NCBI GenBank assembly: GCA_963823515.1
Contig: CAWGMB010000002.1
Location: 372,001-436,000 of the forward strand
Direction of reading: 5' to 3'
DNA length: 64,000 bases
Source: Miltoncostaea sp963823515
GTDB lineage: Bacteria > Actinomycetota > Thermoleophilia > Miltoncostaeales > Miltoncostaeaceae
Positions 16,676 to 24,142 of this stretch are shown here, in pieces. The stretch's first letter is position 1; every line of letters starts with the position of its first letter. The notes below the pieces were generated by a model. The model was given only the letters and a program-made list of their open reading frames with translations, had not been told where the DNA came from and made no database searches. Made by a program: the position numbers and the translations under genes.

Positions 16676-17610
16676 TCCAGCTCCCTCACGAGGTCCATGC
16701 GCAGGCTCTCGCGGGCACCGATGCTGCGCTTGAACTGGATGAGCCCCTGGTCAGGTACCCCGGCGACGCTGGAGATGCCGAGGTCGAGGCTGACGACGCC
16801 CTCGGAGAGGGAACGCTCCACGAGGCGCAACGCGAGTACGTTCATGGGCGAGCGCGTCAGGTCATGGTCGGCGTCGCCCCAGTTGACGACGAGCTCGCGG
16901 CCCGGCGCGACACGGTAGGTGAGCGCGGCGGCGCAGGGGCGTCCCCCGTGCTCGAGCGCGCTCATGCGAACCCGCCCCGGGAACGCGTCGCGTGCGCGCA
17001 GCACGTAGTCGAGATCGAGCGCCAGGGCACGACCCTTGGCGGCGCGATTGAGCGCCAGGACCCGGTACGCCCGCGCCCAGCCGGCGTCGTCGACCGCGTT
17101 GACCAGCGCGAAGGGCTCCCCCAGGGTGTGGCGCAGCGCGCGACGCGCGGGTGAGCGAAGGCCGGCGGTGTAGTCGGCCACGCCCGCGAGCGGCGCGAGG
17201 TCGATATGGAAGTTCAGCTCGCAGGCCTCGACCTGGAAGCCGAGATTGAGCAGGGCGAACTGGACGGCGGTCTCGGAGCCCGAGTAGAAGTCGGGGCGGA
17301 GCTTCACGCGAATCGTGCCGACCCGCTCCGCGTCGAGTACCTCCACAGCGTGAGCCAGGGTGGCCGCAACGTTGGCCGCCGTCTCCGCCTCGCGGACGAA
17401 GTCGGGTCCGCCGAAGGGGGCGCTGTGGCCCGAGCGGAAGGTATCGCCCTCCACCACGCCGACGAGCGATCCGACCAACCGGCCGCCGGCCAGATGGTCG
17501 ATGCGTCGCACGCTCTGGCCCGGGCGCAGGTTGAGCGCATGGAAGGCCTCGGCGTTGAAGAGGGCCAAGTGGTCCACCGACGACACTGCCAGAACCGCGG
17601 CCTCAGCCAT
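16672..17610 (-). CDS. GNAT/FemAB-like N-acyltransferase
   Basis: 312 residues. The fold is suggested by two GNAT-like halves, a core with HTLGEPFALVNAVDDAGW and ALTYRVAPGRELVVNWGDADHD, and a final VVSLDLGISSVAGVPDQGLIQFK segment of the kind seen in FemAB/PF13480 acyltransferases. It sits directly after a sugar aminotransferase, with an eight-base overlap. This is the place where FdtC-type enzymes acylate the new amino group of dTDP-3-amino-3,6-dideoxyhexose. Acyl donor and stereochemistry cannot be read from the sequence. Confidence 0.65.
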   Translation of the reverse strand: MAEAAVLAVSSVDHLALFNAEAFHALNLRPGQSVRRIDHLAGGRLVGSLVGVVEGDTFRSGHSAPFGGPDFVREAETAANVAATLAHAVEVLDAERVGTIRVKLRPDFYSGSETAVQFALLNLGFQVEACELNFHIDLAPLAGVADYTAGLRSPARRALRHTLGEPFALVNAVDDAGWARAYRVLALNRAAKGRALALDLDYVLRARDAFPGRVRMSALEHGGRPCAAALTYRVAPGRELVVNWGDADHDLTRSPMNVLALRLVERSLSEGVVSLDLGISSVAGVPDQGLIQFKRSIGARESLRMDLVRELE

Positions 17611-18721
17611 CGGCGAAGAAGCCGGCGACCGCTTCGATCACCCTGTCGGCGGCGTCGTCGGACAGGTGCGGTCCCATCGGCAGGCTGAGGGTCTCGCGCG
17701 CGATGGCCTCCGCGATCGGCAGGTCCCCCTGCCGCACCCCGAGATCACGGTAGGCGCCCTGCATGTGCGGAGGCACCGGGTAGTGGACCAGGGTGGAAAC
17801 CTGGCGCTCGGCGACGTATTCGGCCAGGGCGTCCCGGCGCGGGCTGCGCACCGCGAAGACGTGCCAGACGTGACCTTGGGCGGCGCAGGGCAACTGCAGC
17901 GGTGTGCCTGCCAGGCCATCGAGGTATGCGCGCGCGAGCGCCGAGCGACGGGCGTTCCACTCGTCGAGGCGCGTGAGCTTCTCCGACAGCAGGGCGGCCT
18001 GCAGTTCGTCGAGGCGGCTGTTGAACCCGAGCTCGTGGTGCACGTACTTCACCCGAGAGCCGTAGTTCCGCAACGAGCGCAGGCGCTCGGCCAGCCCCGC
18101 GTCATCGGTGGTCACGGCGCCGCCGTCGCCGAAGGCGCCGAGGTTCTTGCTGGGGTAGAAGCTCCATGCGCCGGCGTCGCCGATCCCGCCCGCCCGACCC
18201 GCCATGCAGTGAGCGCCGTGGGCCTGCGCCGCGTCTTCGAGGACCCGGAGGTCGTGGCGCGCGGCCACATCGAGGACGCCGTCCATGTCGGCGGGAAGGC
18301 CGCGCAGGTGCACCGGCAGGATCGCGCGGGTCCGGGGGGTCACGGCCGCCTCGAGTCGGTCCGGATCGATGTTCTCGGTCAGCGGGTCGGGCTCGACGGG
18401 CACCGGCCGAGCGCCGACCATGCTGACGGCGATCCAGGTGGCGATGTAGGTGTTGGAGGGGACCAACACCTCATCGCCCTCCCCGACGCCCATCGCGACC
18501 AGGGAGAGATGCAGCGCGTCCAGGCCCGATGCCACGCCGACGCAGTGGTCCACTCCGACGTACGCCGCCCAGCGGCGCTCGAACGCCTCGACCTCCGCGC
18601 CCAGCACGTACCAGCCGCCCGCCAGGACGCGGGCGGCGGCGGCCTCGAGCTCGCCCGAGAGCTCTGTGTAGGCGGGGAGCGCGTCGAGGAAGGGGACGCG
18701 AGCGGGCGCGTCGGTGCTCAT
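17603..18721 (-). CDS. DegT/DnrJ/EryC1-type sugar aminotransferase (FdtB-like)
   Basis: 372 residues, the usual length. The PLP lysine lies in SFYPSKNLGAFGDGGA, the aspartate that pairs with the pyridine nitrogen in LEDAAQAHGA, and the substrate loop in HHELGFNSRLDELQAALL. The enzyme would transfer an amino group from glutamate to the 3-keto position of dTDP-3-keto-6-deoxyhexose made by the upstream ketoisomerase, giving a 3-amino-3,6-dideoxy sugar. The start overlaps the ketoisomerase stop by four bases, so the two steps are tightly coupled. Confidence 0.9.
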   Translation of the reverse strand: MSTDAPARVPFLDALPAYTELSGELEAAAARVLAGGWYVLGAEVEAFERRWAAYVGVDHCVGVASGLDALHLSLVAMGVGEGDEVLVPSNTYIATWIAVSMVGARPVPVEPDPLTENIDPDRLEAAVTPRTRAILPVHLRGLPADMDGVLDVAARHDLRVLEDAAQAHGAHCMAGRAGGIGDAGAWSFYPSKNLGAFGDGGAVTTDDAGLAERLRSLRNYGSRVKYVHHELGFNSRLDELQAALLSEKLTRLDEWNARRSALARAYLDGLAGTPLQLPCAAQGHVWHVFAVRSPRRDALAEYVAERQVSTLVHYPVPPHMQGAYRDLGVRQGDLPIAEAIARETLSLPMGPHLSDDAADRVIEAVAGFFADG

Positions 18722-19194
18722 CGGACTGCCTGTGCGGCCTGCGCGAACTCGTCGTATTCGCGGAAGTAGTCGGACTCGGAATAGTGGTCGGAGGCGAGCA
18801 CGAGAGCCACCGAGCCGGACGAGAAGTTGGCCAGCTCACGCCAGACCATCGACGGGACGTAGAGGCCGGTGTAGGAGCGGTTCAGGGAGAAGACTCGGGT
18901 GTTCGCGCCGTCGTCGACCGCGACATCGAAGCTCCCGGACGCCGCCACGATCAACTGCCGAAGCGAACGATGGGCGTGCCCACCGCGCCCCTCCCCACCC
19001 GGCACGTCGTAGAGGTAGTAGACGCGCCTGACATCGAACGGCACGTGCTTGCCGGACTCGATGAAGGTGAGGTTGCCGCGCGGATCACTGATCTTGGGCA
19101 GCGCGACAAGCCGTACGGGGCCCTCGGCGCCCGTGCCGACCGACACGCCGTCGGCGAGGTTCGCGGAGCGGTCGCCCAGGAGTCTCAGACCCAT
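18718..19194 (-). CDS. dTDP-4-keto-6-deoxyglucose 3,4-ketoisomerase, FdtA/WxcM family cupin
   Basis: 158 residues with the FdtA/QdtA cupin signature: KISDPRGNLTFIE near the N-terminus, YYLYDVPGGEGRGGHAHRSLRQLIVAASG with catalytic histidines, and the C-terminal YDEF. It converts dTDP-4-keto-6-deoxyglucose to the 3-keto isomer; the FdtA or QdtA stereochemistry cannot be decided. It is the first gene of a five-gene operon. The sigma-28-like -10 box ends seven bases before this ATG, so the message is either leaderless or translation starts lower, for example at the GTG at 19146. RmlA/RmlB, needed for the precursor, are not in the window. Confidence 0.88.
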   Translation of the reverse strand: MGLRLLGDRSANLADGVSVGTGAEGPVRLVALPKISDPRGNLTFIESGKHVPFDVRRVYYLYDVPGGEGRGGHAHRSLRQLIVAASGSFDVAVDDGANTRVFSLNRSYTGLYVPSMVWRELANFSSGSVALVLASDHYSESDYFREYDEFAQAAQAVR

Positions 19195-19200
19195 GGCCTC

Positions 19201-19227
19201 CCATCGGCAGGGGGGCAGGAGAGTTGA
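19201..19227 (-). promoter_or_regulatory. Sigma-28-type promoter of the amino-sugar operon
   Basis: The minus strand reads TCAA, 15 bases, GCCGATGG. The predicted transcription start falls at or next to the FdtA-like ATG. The next 390 bases up to the nitroreductase stop contain one copy of a direct repeat and no convincing gene; a short plus-strand reading (TDGRTKKKTKARRSDD) near 19.43-19.5 kb may be a coding remnant. Confidence 0.7.
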
Positions 19228-19369
19228 GCCACCTGCGCGAGGCGCTCACGCGACGCTCGGGCGGCCTCCCCAGACCGATCCGCGGCCCTGAGGAGTCCTG
19301 CGCCCAAGCGTTCGATTCTGCCACGCGGAAGGGGTCCGCGCGGGGCCGACGACGCGGGACAGGCCTACG

Positions 19370-19422
19370 CTCAAACCCCCGAGAGCAGGCCCTTCGCGGG
19401 ATCGCCGGCGCTCACCGGGTCG
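19370..19422. repeat. Direct repeat copy 1 (49 bp exact, 53 bp with one mismatch)
   Basis: Bases 19370-19418 are identical to 20474-20522, and with one mismatch the match extends four bases further. On the minus strand this copy could encode SAGDPAKGLLSGV plus stop, the same C-terminus as the ABM monooxygenase at 20475. Upstream of the repeat the reading frame is not homologous, so it is a stranded 3' end. The copies are 1.1 kb apart and flank the nitroreductase gene. Confidence 0.9.
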
Positions 19423-19618
19423 CCGTCCCGACTGACGGCCGCACCAAGAAGAAGACCAAGGCCCGGCGCAGCGACGACCGGGTCCGCTTCGACACCCTGC
19501 GCGAGGTCATCTGGAACGTGACCGGCCGCCCGAGCCCCTTGGGGCCGTCGCACAGGAGGCGCTGGCGGCCTGACGCCGGCCGCGGCCGGGGCGGATCACC
19601 GCCCCGGCCGCCCCGGAC

Positions 19619-20332
19619 TCACCAATGATCCCAGTGAACCGCCTCGCCCACCGGCATGCGCGGCCCCGCGTGGAAGCCCTCGCCGAGGGTGTGGCCGACC
19701 GGGATCATCGCCGCCTGGATGACGCTCTCGAACGGGACGCCGAGGACCTCGGCCGCCTCCTGCTCGAAGAACATGTGGACCACGGTCCAGCAGGAGCTGA
19801 GGCCGCCCGCGCGGGCCGCGAGCATGAAGCTCCACGCCGCCGGCATCACCGAGCCCCACATCGCGGCCTGCAGCACCGCCGGCTGGACGGCGTCGCGCCG
19901 GTAGCCGGCCGCAACGAACGCCGGGCCCATGCCCTCGTGGAGGTCGGCGCAGGGGATCACCAGCACCGGCGCCTCGTGGATGTGCTCGACCAGGTGCTCG
20001 GCCGAGCGCAGCCCGCGCGCCATCATCGCCTTCAGCTGGGGGTCCTCCAAGGGCAGGCCACCGGCGTAGAGGGGCGTCTGCTCGTAGACGCTCCATCCCT
20101 TGCGGTAGATCTCCCCGAGCGCGGCGCGGCGCTCGGGATCGTTGACGCAGATGAACCGGGCGATCTGGCTGTAGGAGCCGGTCGGCGCCTGGAGCGCCAC
20201 CTCAACGCAGTGCTCGATCTGATCGCGCGCGACGGGGCGCGTCAGATCCAGCCTGCGACGGACGCAGCGGGTGGTCGTCAGGAGCCCCTCCGCGCTTGGC
20301 GCCGTCGTGGGTTCGATCGTGCTCTCGGCCAT
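19619..20332 (-). CDS. Nitroreductase-family flavoprotein
   Basis: The start is the ATG at 20332 after GGGAGGGTTCC; 237 residues. The FMN-binding pattern of nitroreductases is visible: TTTRCVRRRLDLTRPVARDQIEHCVEVALQAPTGSYSQ at the N-terminus (basic triplet contacting FMN phosphate), a central dimer-interface helix (MPAAWSFMLAARAGGLSSCW), and a late IPVGHTLGEGF phosphate-contact loop. The probable activity is NAD(P)H-dependent reduction of a nitroaromatic, quinone or other small acceptor. It is a single-gene unit between two copies of a 49-bp direct repeat, which suggests a recombination or acquisition event. Confidence 0.85.
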   Translation of the reverse strand: MAESTIEPTTAPSAEGLLTTTRCVRRRLDLTRPVARDQIEHCVEVALQAPTGSYSQIARFICVNDPERRAALGEIYRKGWSVYEQTPLYAGGLPLEDPQLKAMMARGLRSAEHLVEHIHEAPVLVIPCADLHEGMGPAFVAAGYRRDAVQPAVLQAAMWGSVMPAAWSFMLAARAGGLSSCWTVVHMFFEQEAAEVLGVPFESVIQAAMIPVGHTLGEGFHAGPRMPVGEAVHWDHW

Positions 20333-20473
20333 GGAACCCTCCCCGGGATCGGGCGCCACTCGGCCGCCGGGCCACGGGCGCCGGTGTCGCCCCAGCCTCA
20401 TGCGCCGCAGGCCTCGGGGACATCCGGGCGCGCGACCACCTCACACGCGGATTCACCGCAAAGCGCCCGCCTC

Positions 20474-20526
20474 CTCAAACCCCCGAGAGCAGGCCCTTCG
20501 CGGGATCGCCGGCGCTCACCGGATCG
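20474..20526. repeat. Direct repeat copy 2, within the 3' end of the ABM gene
   Basis: This copy encodes the last 13 residues of the ABM monooxygenase on the minus strand (SAGDPAKGLLSGV). It is identical over 49 bases to 19370-19418. Confidence 0.9.
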
Positions 20527-20804
20527 AGGACCAGAATCGTCGCGGGCTCGGCCCAGATGTCCTGGCTGCTCCGCCTGAAGGCCAGCAGGTGCGGCGTCTC
20601 GAGGTGCGCGTCGAGCGCTTCGCGGGTCGCCCAGCGCTCCACGAGGACGATCCGGTCCGGATCGGCCGGCTCGCGATGGAGCGTGAAGGCGAGGCAGCCC
20701 TCCTCGGTGTGGGTCACGGCGGCGAGCTCCGCGAACGCCGCCAGCCCGTCCTCGACGCGTCCGGGCAGGGTGCGCGACAGCACCACCACGACGACCTCCG
20801 ACAT
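20475..20804 (-). CDS. Antibiotic biosynthesis monooxygenase (ABM)-domain protein
   Basis: 109 residues. The single ABM/YgiN-like ferredoxin fold shows as VVVVLSRTLPGRVEDGLAAF, EEGCLAFTLHREPADPDRIVLVERWATREALDAHLETPHLLAF. Family members are small dimeric quinol or heme monooxygenases, though many have no known substrate. The C-terminus DPVSAGDPAKGLLSGV comes from the repeated sequence, so the tail may be recent. It lies upstream of the nitroreductase on the same strand; a joint role in quinone handling is possible but unproven. Confidence 0.8.
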   Translation of the reverse strand: MSEVVVVVLSRTLPGRVEDGLAAFAELAAVTHTEEGCLAFTLHREPADPDRIVLVERWATREALDAHLETPHLLAFRRSSQDIWAEPATILVLDPVSAGDPAKGLLSGV

Positions 20805-20840
20805 CAGACCCCCCTCTCGCCCCGGACCGGTGAACGAACG

Positions 20841-21452
20841 CTATCCGGTGGGCGAGGTGCTCGTCGCGTCGGGAGTGCTGGTCGCGCCGGTGGTGGAGGT
20901 CGAGGCGCCGGAGGGACCGAGCAGCACGATCACGGCGGAGCTGGGCGCGGCGGCCAGGACCGGGTCGCCGGCGGACAGGAGGGTCGGAGCCCCGAGGCCG
21001 AGGTCCAGCGCCACCTGGGCGGCGCGCGCCGCGGCGCCGCGGCGGTAGACGACCTGGTCGGCGGTGACGTCGGACGGCGCGTCGGCGGCGCTGACCTTCA
21101 CGTAGCCCAGCGTGCGGGCCTCGTCGGCGCGCGAGCCGGCCAGGCCGCTCTCACCCGAGCCGTTCAGGAACGCGAGGGTGATCGTGGCCCGCGAGCCGGG
21201 ACCGCTCGGCACGGCCGCGCCCGGCGTCGCCGACGTCTCGGGCCCCGTGGCGGTGACCGTCTGCGTGACGGTCGTGGTGCCGCCTCCGCCACAGCTGGCG
21301 ATGAAGCCGATCAGCAGGCCGACCGCAAGCGCGGCGACCACGATCGGCAGGCCGAAGGTACGGACGGGCGGCGGCGGGCGGCGGCCGCCTCTACGCGGAC
21401 GCTCGTCCTCCCACTCGTCCTCGTATTCCGGTTCACGGCCACGGCTGCTCAC
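20841..21452 (-). CDS. Membrane-anchored LytR C-terminal (LytR_C) domain protein
   Basis: 203 residues from a GTG start. An acidic/basic cytoplasmic N-terminus (residues 1-32) is followed by one membrane segment (about 33-53, FGLPIVVAALAVGLLIGFIA). A Thr/Pro-rich linker leads to a roughly 90-residue extracytoplasmic domain with TLAFLNGSGESGLAGSRADEARTLGY, matching the LytR_C family often found after LytR-CpsA-Psr domains. The catalytic LCP domain is absent. A wall-associated scaffolding role is likely. The tail is Ser/Thr-rich. Confidence 0.75.
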   Translation of the reverse strand: MSSRGREPEYEDEWEDERPRRGGRRPPPPVRTFGLPIVVAALAVGLLIGFIASCGGGGTTTVTQTVTATGPETSATPGAAVPSGPGSRATITLAFLNGSGESGLAGSRADEARTLGYVKVSAADAPSDVTADQVVYRRGAAARAAQVALDLGLGAPTLLSAGDPVLAAAPSSAVIVLLGPSGASTSTTGATSTPDATSTSPTG

Positions 21453-21557
21453 GATCGAGGCCCCCTCGGTCTCGCACTGCTGACCCTCCTGGCTTGCACA
21501 GCGGGCGCCGGAATCCTTTGTGCGGCGACCGGGGATCCATCGCCGGGCCGCGCGGCG

Positions 21558-22028
21558 TCAGCCAAGCCCCTGCTCGTTGATCCGCCAGCGCTCGCCGGGG
21601 GCGTCCCGGACGAGCACGAAACCCCACTGCACCAGGCCGTCGCGGAAGGAGAGCTCGCGCTTCTGCTCCAGCAGGAAGACGACGGGGACGGCGACGACCT
21701 GCGCGTGGTCGCGGTTGCTCGCAAGACCGCGCACCGGCACCGGCTCTCCGACCTCGAGGTCGCGGATGCTCAGGGTGTTGGCGAACCACCCGGCCTCCTC
21801 GGCGGCCCGGTCGGCGTCGGCGAACGCCGTGGTCGAGAGCGCGCGTCCGGCCGGCTCGTCGCCCGCGTTCACCGCGTCGATCCACGCGCGCACGACGGCC
21901 TCCGGGCTCGAGGACGCGGGCGGCGGCACGACGGTGGACGTCGTCGGCGTGGCGCCCCCATCGCACCCGGCCGCGAGCGCGATCGCGACCGCGGAGACGG
22001 ACAGGAGGACGATCACCCGCAAGCGCAC
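21558..22028 (-). CDS. Secreted lipoprotein, NTF2-like/unknown
   Basis: 156 residues. The signal peptide ends in a lipobox at IALAAGC (Cys at residue 22). A Thr/Pro linker is followed by a domain with SPEAVVRAWIDAVNAGDEPAGRALS, typical of small NTF2-like or DUF4829-like extracytoplasmic domains, and a C-terminal WGFVLVRDAPGERWRINEQGLG. It is anchored on the outer face of the membrane. Binding partner and function are unknown. It lies between the LytR_C and DUF805 genes on the same strand. Confidence 0.75.
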   Translation of the reverse strand: MRLRVIVLLSVSAVAIALAAGCDGGATPTTSTVVPPPASSSPEAVVRAWIDAVNAGDEPAGRALSTTAFADADRAAEEAGWFANTLSIRDLEVGEPVPVRGLASNRDHAQVVAVPVVFLLEQKRELSFRDGLVQWGFVLVRDAPGERWRINEQGLG

Positions 22029-22074
22029 GACATCGATCGTGTGAAGGCCGGGACCCGCGGGCCGGGAGCGGGGC

Positions 22075-22446
22075 TCAGACCGGCTGAGGGCCGTCCCAGG
22101 GGTTCGGGCCCCACTCGTTGGGCGACGACTTCCCGGCGGTCGCCCACCAGACGATCAGGATGATGGACCCGATCAGCGGGATCAGGGCGATCAGCAGCCA
22201 CCAGCCGGACCGGCCGATGTCGTGCAGCCGCCGCGCGCCCACCGCGATCGACGGAACGAGGACCGCCAGGCCGTAGATGCCGGAGAGGAGGCCGCCGTAG
22301 TCGCCAGAGGTGCCGATGGAGACGTCGACGATCGACAGGATCATGCCCACGACGATGTTCACGAGGGTGAACATCCAGAACTCGGTCCGGTGTGCCCGTC
22401 CGTCGAACGACGCGTACTTCCTCAGTACCTCGAGATACCACTGCAC
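22075..22446 (-). CDS. DUF805 integral membrane protein
   Basis: 123 residues. DUF805 (YhaH-type) features are clear: W-Y-x-x-V-L-R-K-Y-A-S-F-x-G-R-A at the N-terminus, FWMFTLVNIVVGMIL, SIAVGARRLHDIGRSGWWLLI, and a final hydrophobic helix. Four membrane segments are expected. The function of the family is unknown. A 12-bp hairpin separates it from fliW upstream. Confidence 0.88.
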   Translation of the reverse strand: MQWYLEVLRKYASFDGRAHRTEFWMFTLVNIVVGMILSIVDVSIGTSGDYGGLLSGIYGLAVLVPSIAVGARRLHDIGRSGWWLLIALIPLIGSIILIVWWATAGKSSPNEWGPNPWDGPQPV

Positions 22447-22556
22447 ACGTGCTCCCCTCGGGTGGCGATCATCGCGTCGGCATTGTGCCTGACACGCGCG
22501 CCTCGCGAGGGCCCGACAGCATGGAGGCGACCCCCGGCGTGGGGAGCGGACCCGTT

Positions 22557-22583
22557 CCCGTCCCGGGGCCTCCCCGGGACGGG
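22557..22583 (-). terminator. Terminator hairpin of the fliC2-fliW operon
   Basis: A perfect 12-bp stem with a three-base loop lies three bases past the fliW stop codon, in the right place to end the flagellar transcript before the DUF805 gene. There is no T-run, as is common in very GC-rich actinobacteria. Confidence 0.7.
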
Positions 22584-22585
22584 GC

Positions 22586-23089
22586 TCATCCCACCGGGCC
22601 GTTCACCAGGTGGCGGGTGTGGTACTCGTCGTTCAGGAGCACGACCTGCTTCGCGAGCATCTTCGCCATGTTCACGACGATCGGGGCGCGAAGGTTGACC
22701 GTGATCCCACTCGGCGTGCGGGGGACCGTGAGGATCGCGAACACGCGCGCGTCCTCGAAGTTGACCAGTCCCAGCTGCGCCGCGTCCGCATCCGAGATCT
22801 CGGGTGCGTACTCGCCGAACACGCCCCAGGGGTCCGTGACGACGAAGGCTTGGAAGGGTCTCTCGGCGGCCTGGAGCCAGAAGACCGACGGGCTGGCGGA
22901 GCCGTCCCTGCGTACGTGCTCGATGAGCGCGTACGACGAGCAGTCGGGGAAGCCGGCCAGCGGCTCGCAGACGCTGATGAGGCTGTCCGACCGCACCTCG
23001 ATGGCGCCGAGCGCCTGCGAGGGGATGCTGATCACGGTCGAGGGGGCCTCCACGGAGGAGCCTGCGCTGGTGTCCTTGGGGCCGGTCAC
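22586..23089 (-). CDS. fliW: Flagellar assembly factor FliW (CsrA antagonist)
   Basis: 167 residues. FliW signatures are present: EPLAGFPDCSSYALIEH, VFWLQAAERPFQAFVVTDPW and FAILTVPRTPSGITVNLRAPIVVNMAKMLAKQVVL. FliW binds CsrA allosterically and is displaced by free flagellin, which couples flagellin translation to secretion. The start lies two bases after the fliC2 stop, so FliW is made in step with flagellin 2. The first 25 residues are variable and a later start is possible. Confidence 0.93.
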   Translation of the reverse strand: MTGPKDTSAGSSVEAPSTVISIPSQALGAIEVRSDSLISVCEPLAGFPDCSSYALIEHVRRDGSASPSVFWLQAAERPFQAFVVTDPWGVFGEYAPEISDADAAQLGLVNFEDARVFAILTVPRTPSGITVNLRAPIVVNMAKMLAKQVVLLNDEYHTRHLVNGPVG

Positions 23090-23091
23090 CT

Positions 23092-23922
23092 CTACTGGAG
23101 GAGCCGGAGGATGCTCTGCGGGGCCTGGTTCGCCTGAGAGAGCATGGCGGTACCCGACTGCTGCAGGATCTGGTTGCGGGTGAAGTCGATCATCTCCGAG
23201 GCCATGTCGGCGTCGCGGATGCGCGACTCGGCGGCCTGGAGGTTCTCCGAGGTCAGCTCGAGGCGGCTGATCGTCTGCTCGAGCCGGTTCTGGATGGCGC
23301 CCATCGAGGCGCGCTGACTGTTCACCGAGCGGATGGCGGCGTCGATCGACGCGATCGCGGCGGTCGCCGAGGCGGCCGTTCCGACGGCGAGCCCGGAGAT
23401 GCCCAGATCGGAGGCCGTCATCGTCGAGATGGTGAAGGCGATCACCTGGGCCCCGTTGGCGCCCACCTGCAGCGTGACGGCCGAGGCCGCGGTGGCCACG
23501 GATCCGGAGAGGATCTTGATGCCGTTGAACTCGGTGTCCGACGCGACGCGACCGATCTCGGCCAAGATCGACTGGACCTCCTGGTCCAGGTTGTTGCGCT
23601 GGAGGTCGGTCAGGGTGCCGTTGGCCGCCTGGACCGCCAGATCGCGGATGCGCTGGAGCATGTCGTTGACGCCGCCGAGCGCGCCGTCGGCCACCTGCAC
23701 GAGGCTGACGCCGTCGAGGGCGTTGCGCGAGGCGACGTTCATGCCCCGGATCTGGGTTCGCATCTCCTCGCTGACCGCGAGGCCGGCCGCATCATCGGCG
23801 GCTCGATTGATGCGCAGTCCTGAGGACAGGCGCTCCATCGATGCGCTCAGTTTCATGTTCGTGCTCGAGAGCTGCCGGTGGGCGTTCTGCGCCTCGACAT
23901 TGTTGTAGATCCGCAGACCCAT
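23092..23922 (-). CDS. fliC: Flagellin 2
   Basis: 276 residues, D0/D1 only, with the same hallmarks as flagellin 1 (SGLRINRAADDAAGLAVSE; ESRIRDADMASEM; QILQQSGTAMLSQAN). Differences are concentrated in residues 115-215 and at charged helix positions, as for two co-assembling filament proteins. The Shine-Dalgarno AAAGGATTT overlaps a GGA, so CsrA control is possible. The ATG follows the stop of the 72-residue gene after one base. Its sigma-28-type promoter (24096-24122) lies inside that upstream gene. fliW is directly downstream. Confidence 0.96.
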   Translation of the reverse strand: MGLRIYNNVEAQNAHRQLSSTNMKLSASMERLSSGLRINRAADDAAGLAVSEEMRTQIRGMNVASRNALDGVSLVQVADGALGGVNDMLQRIRDLAVQAANGTLTDLQRNNLDQEVQSILAEIGRVASDTEFNGIKILSGSVATAASAVTLQVGANGAQVIAFTISTMTASDLGISGLAVGTAASATAAIASIDAAIRSVNSQRASMGAIQNRLEQTISRLELTSENLQAAESRIRDADMASEMIDFTRNQILQQSGTAMLSQANQAPQSILRLLQ

Positions 23923-23923
23923 G

Positions 23924-24142
23924 TCAGAAATCCTTTCTCGCCAGTCGATCCGCCAGTTCGGCGGCAGCGGGCCGATGCCCGGAGTAGACCTGAGACGGGA
24001 CTTCCATGTCCGGCGTCACCACAGTGCTCTCACCGATCATCCGGATCGGTGTCCTGCTGTCGCGCGCCCTCCGGATGGAGGGGTGCGCCCCAAGCTCATC
24101 GGACGCGTCGATCACGACTTGAGTGTTGGGTCCCCCGCTCAT
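23924..24142 (-). CDS. Small flagellar-operon protein, FlgM (anti-sigma-28)-like candidate
   Basis: 72 residues. The ATG at 24142 overlaps the flgL stop by four bases and the stop lies one base before the fliC2 ATG, so the gene fits perfectly between two flagellar genes. The C-terminus (QVYSGHRPAAAELADRLARK) weakly resembles the FlgM core, where a Ser-Gly pair precedes a helix that ends in an A-x-x-L pattern; the N-terminal half looks disordered. FlgM holds FliA inactive until it is exported through the completed hook. That would suit a locus with several FliA-type promoters, but the match is weak and the gene could be something else. The fliC2 promoter lies within it. Confidence 0.5.
   Translation of the reverse strand: MSGGPNTQVVIDASDELGAHPSIRRARDSRTPIRMIGESTVVTPDMEVPSQVYSGHRPAAAELADRLARKDF
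24096..24122 (-). promoter_or_regulatory. Sigma-28-type promoter of flagellin 2
   Basis: The minus strand reads TCAA, 15 bases, TCCGATGA. The first base of the -10 box departs from GCCGAT. It is inside the 72-residue gene and gives a leader of about 165 bases rich in GGA triplets ahead of fliC2. Confidence 0.6.
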
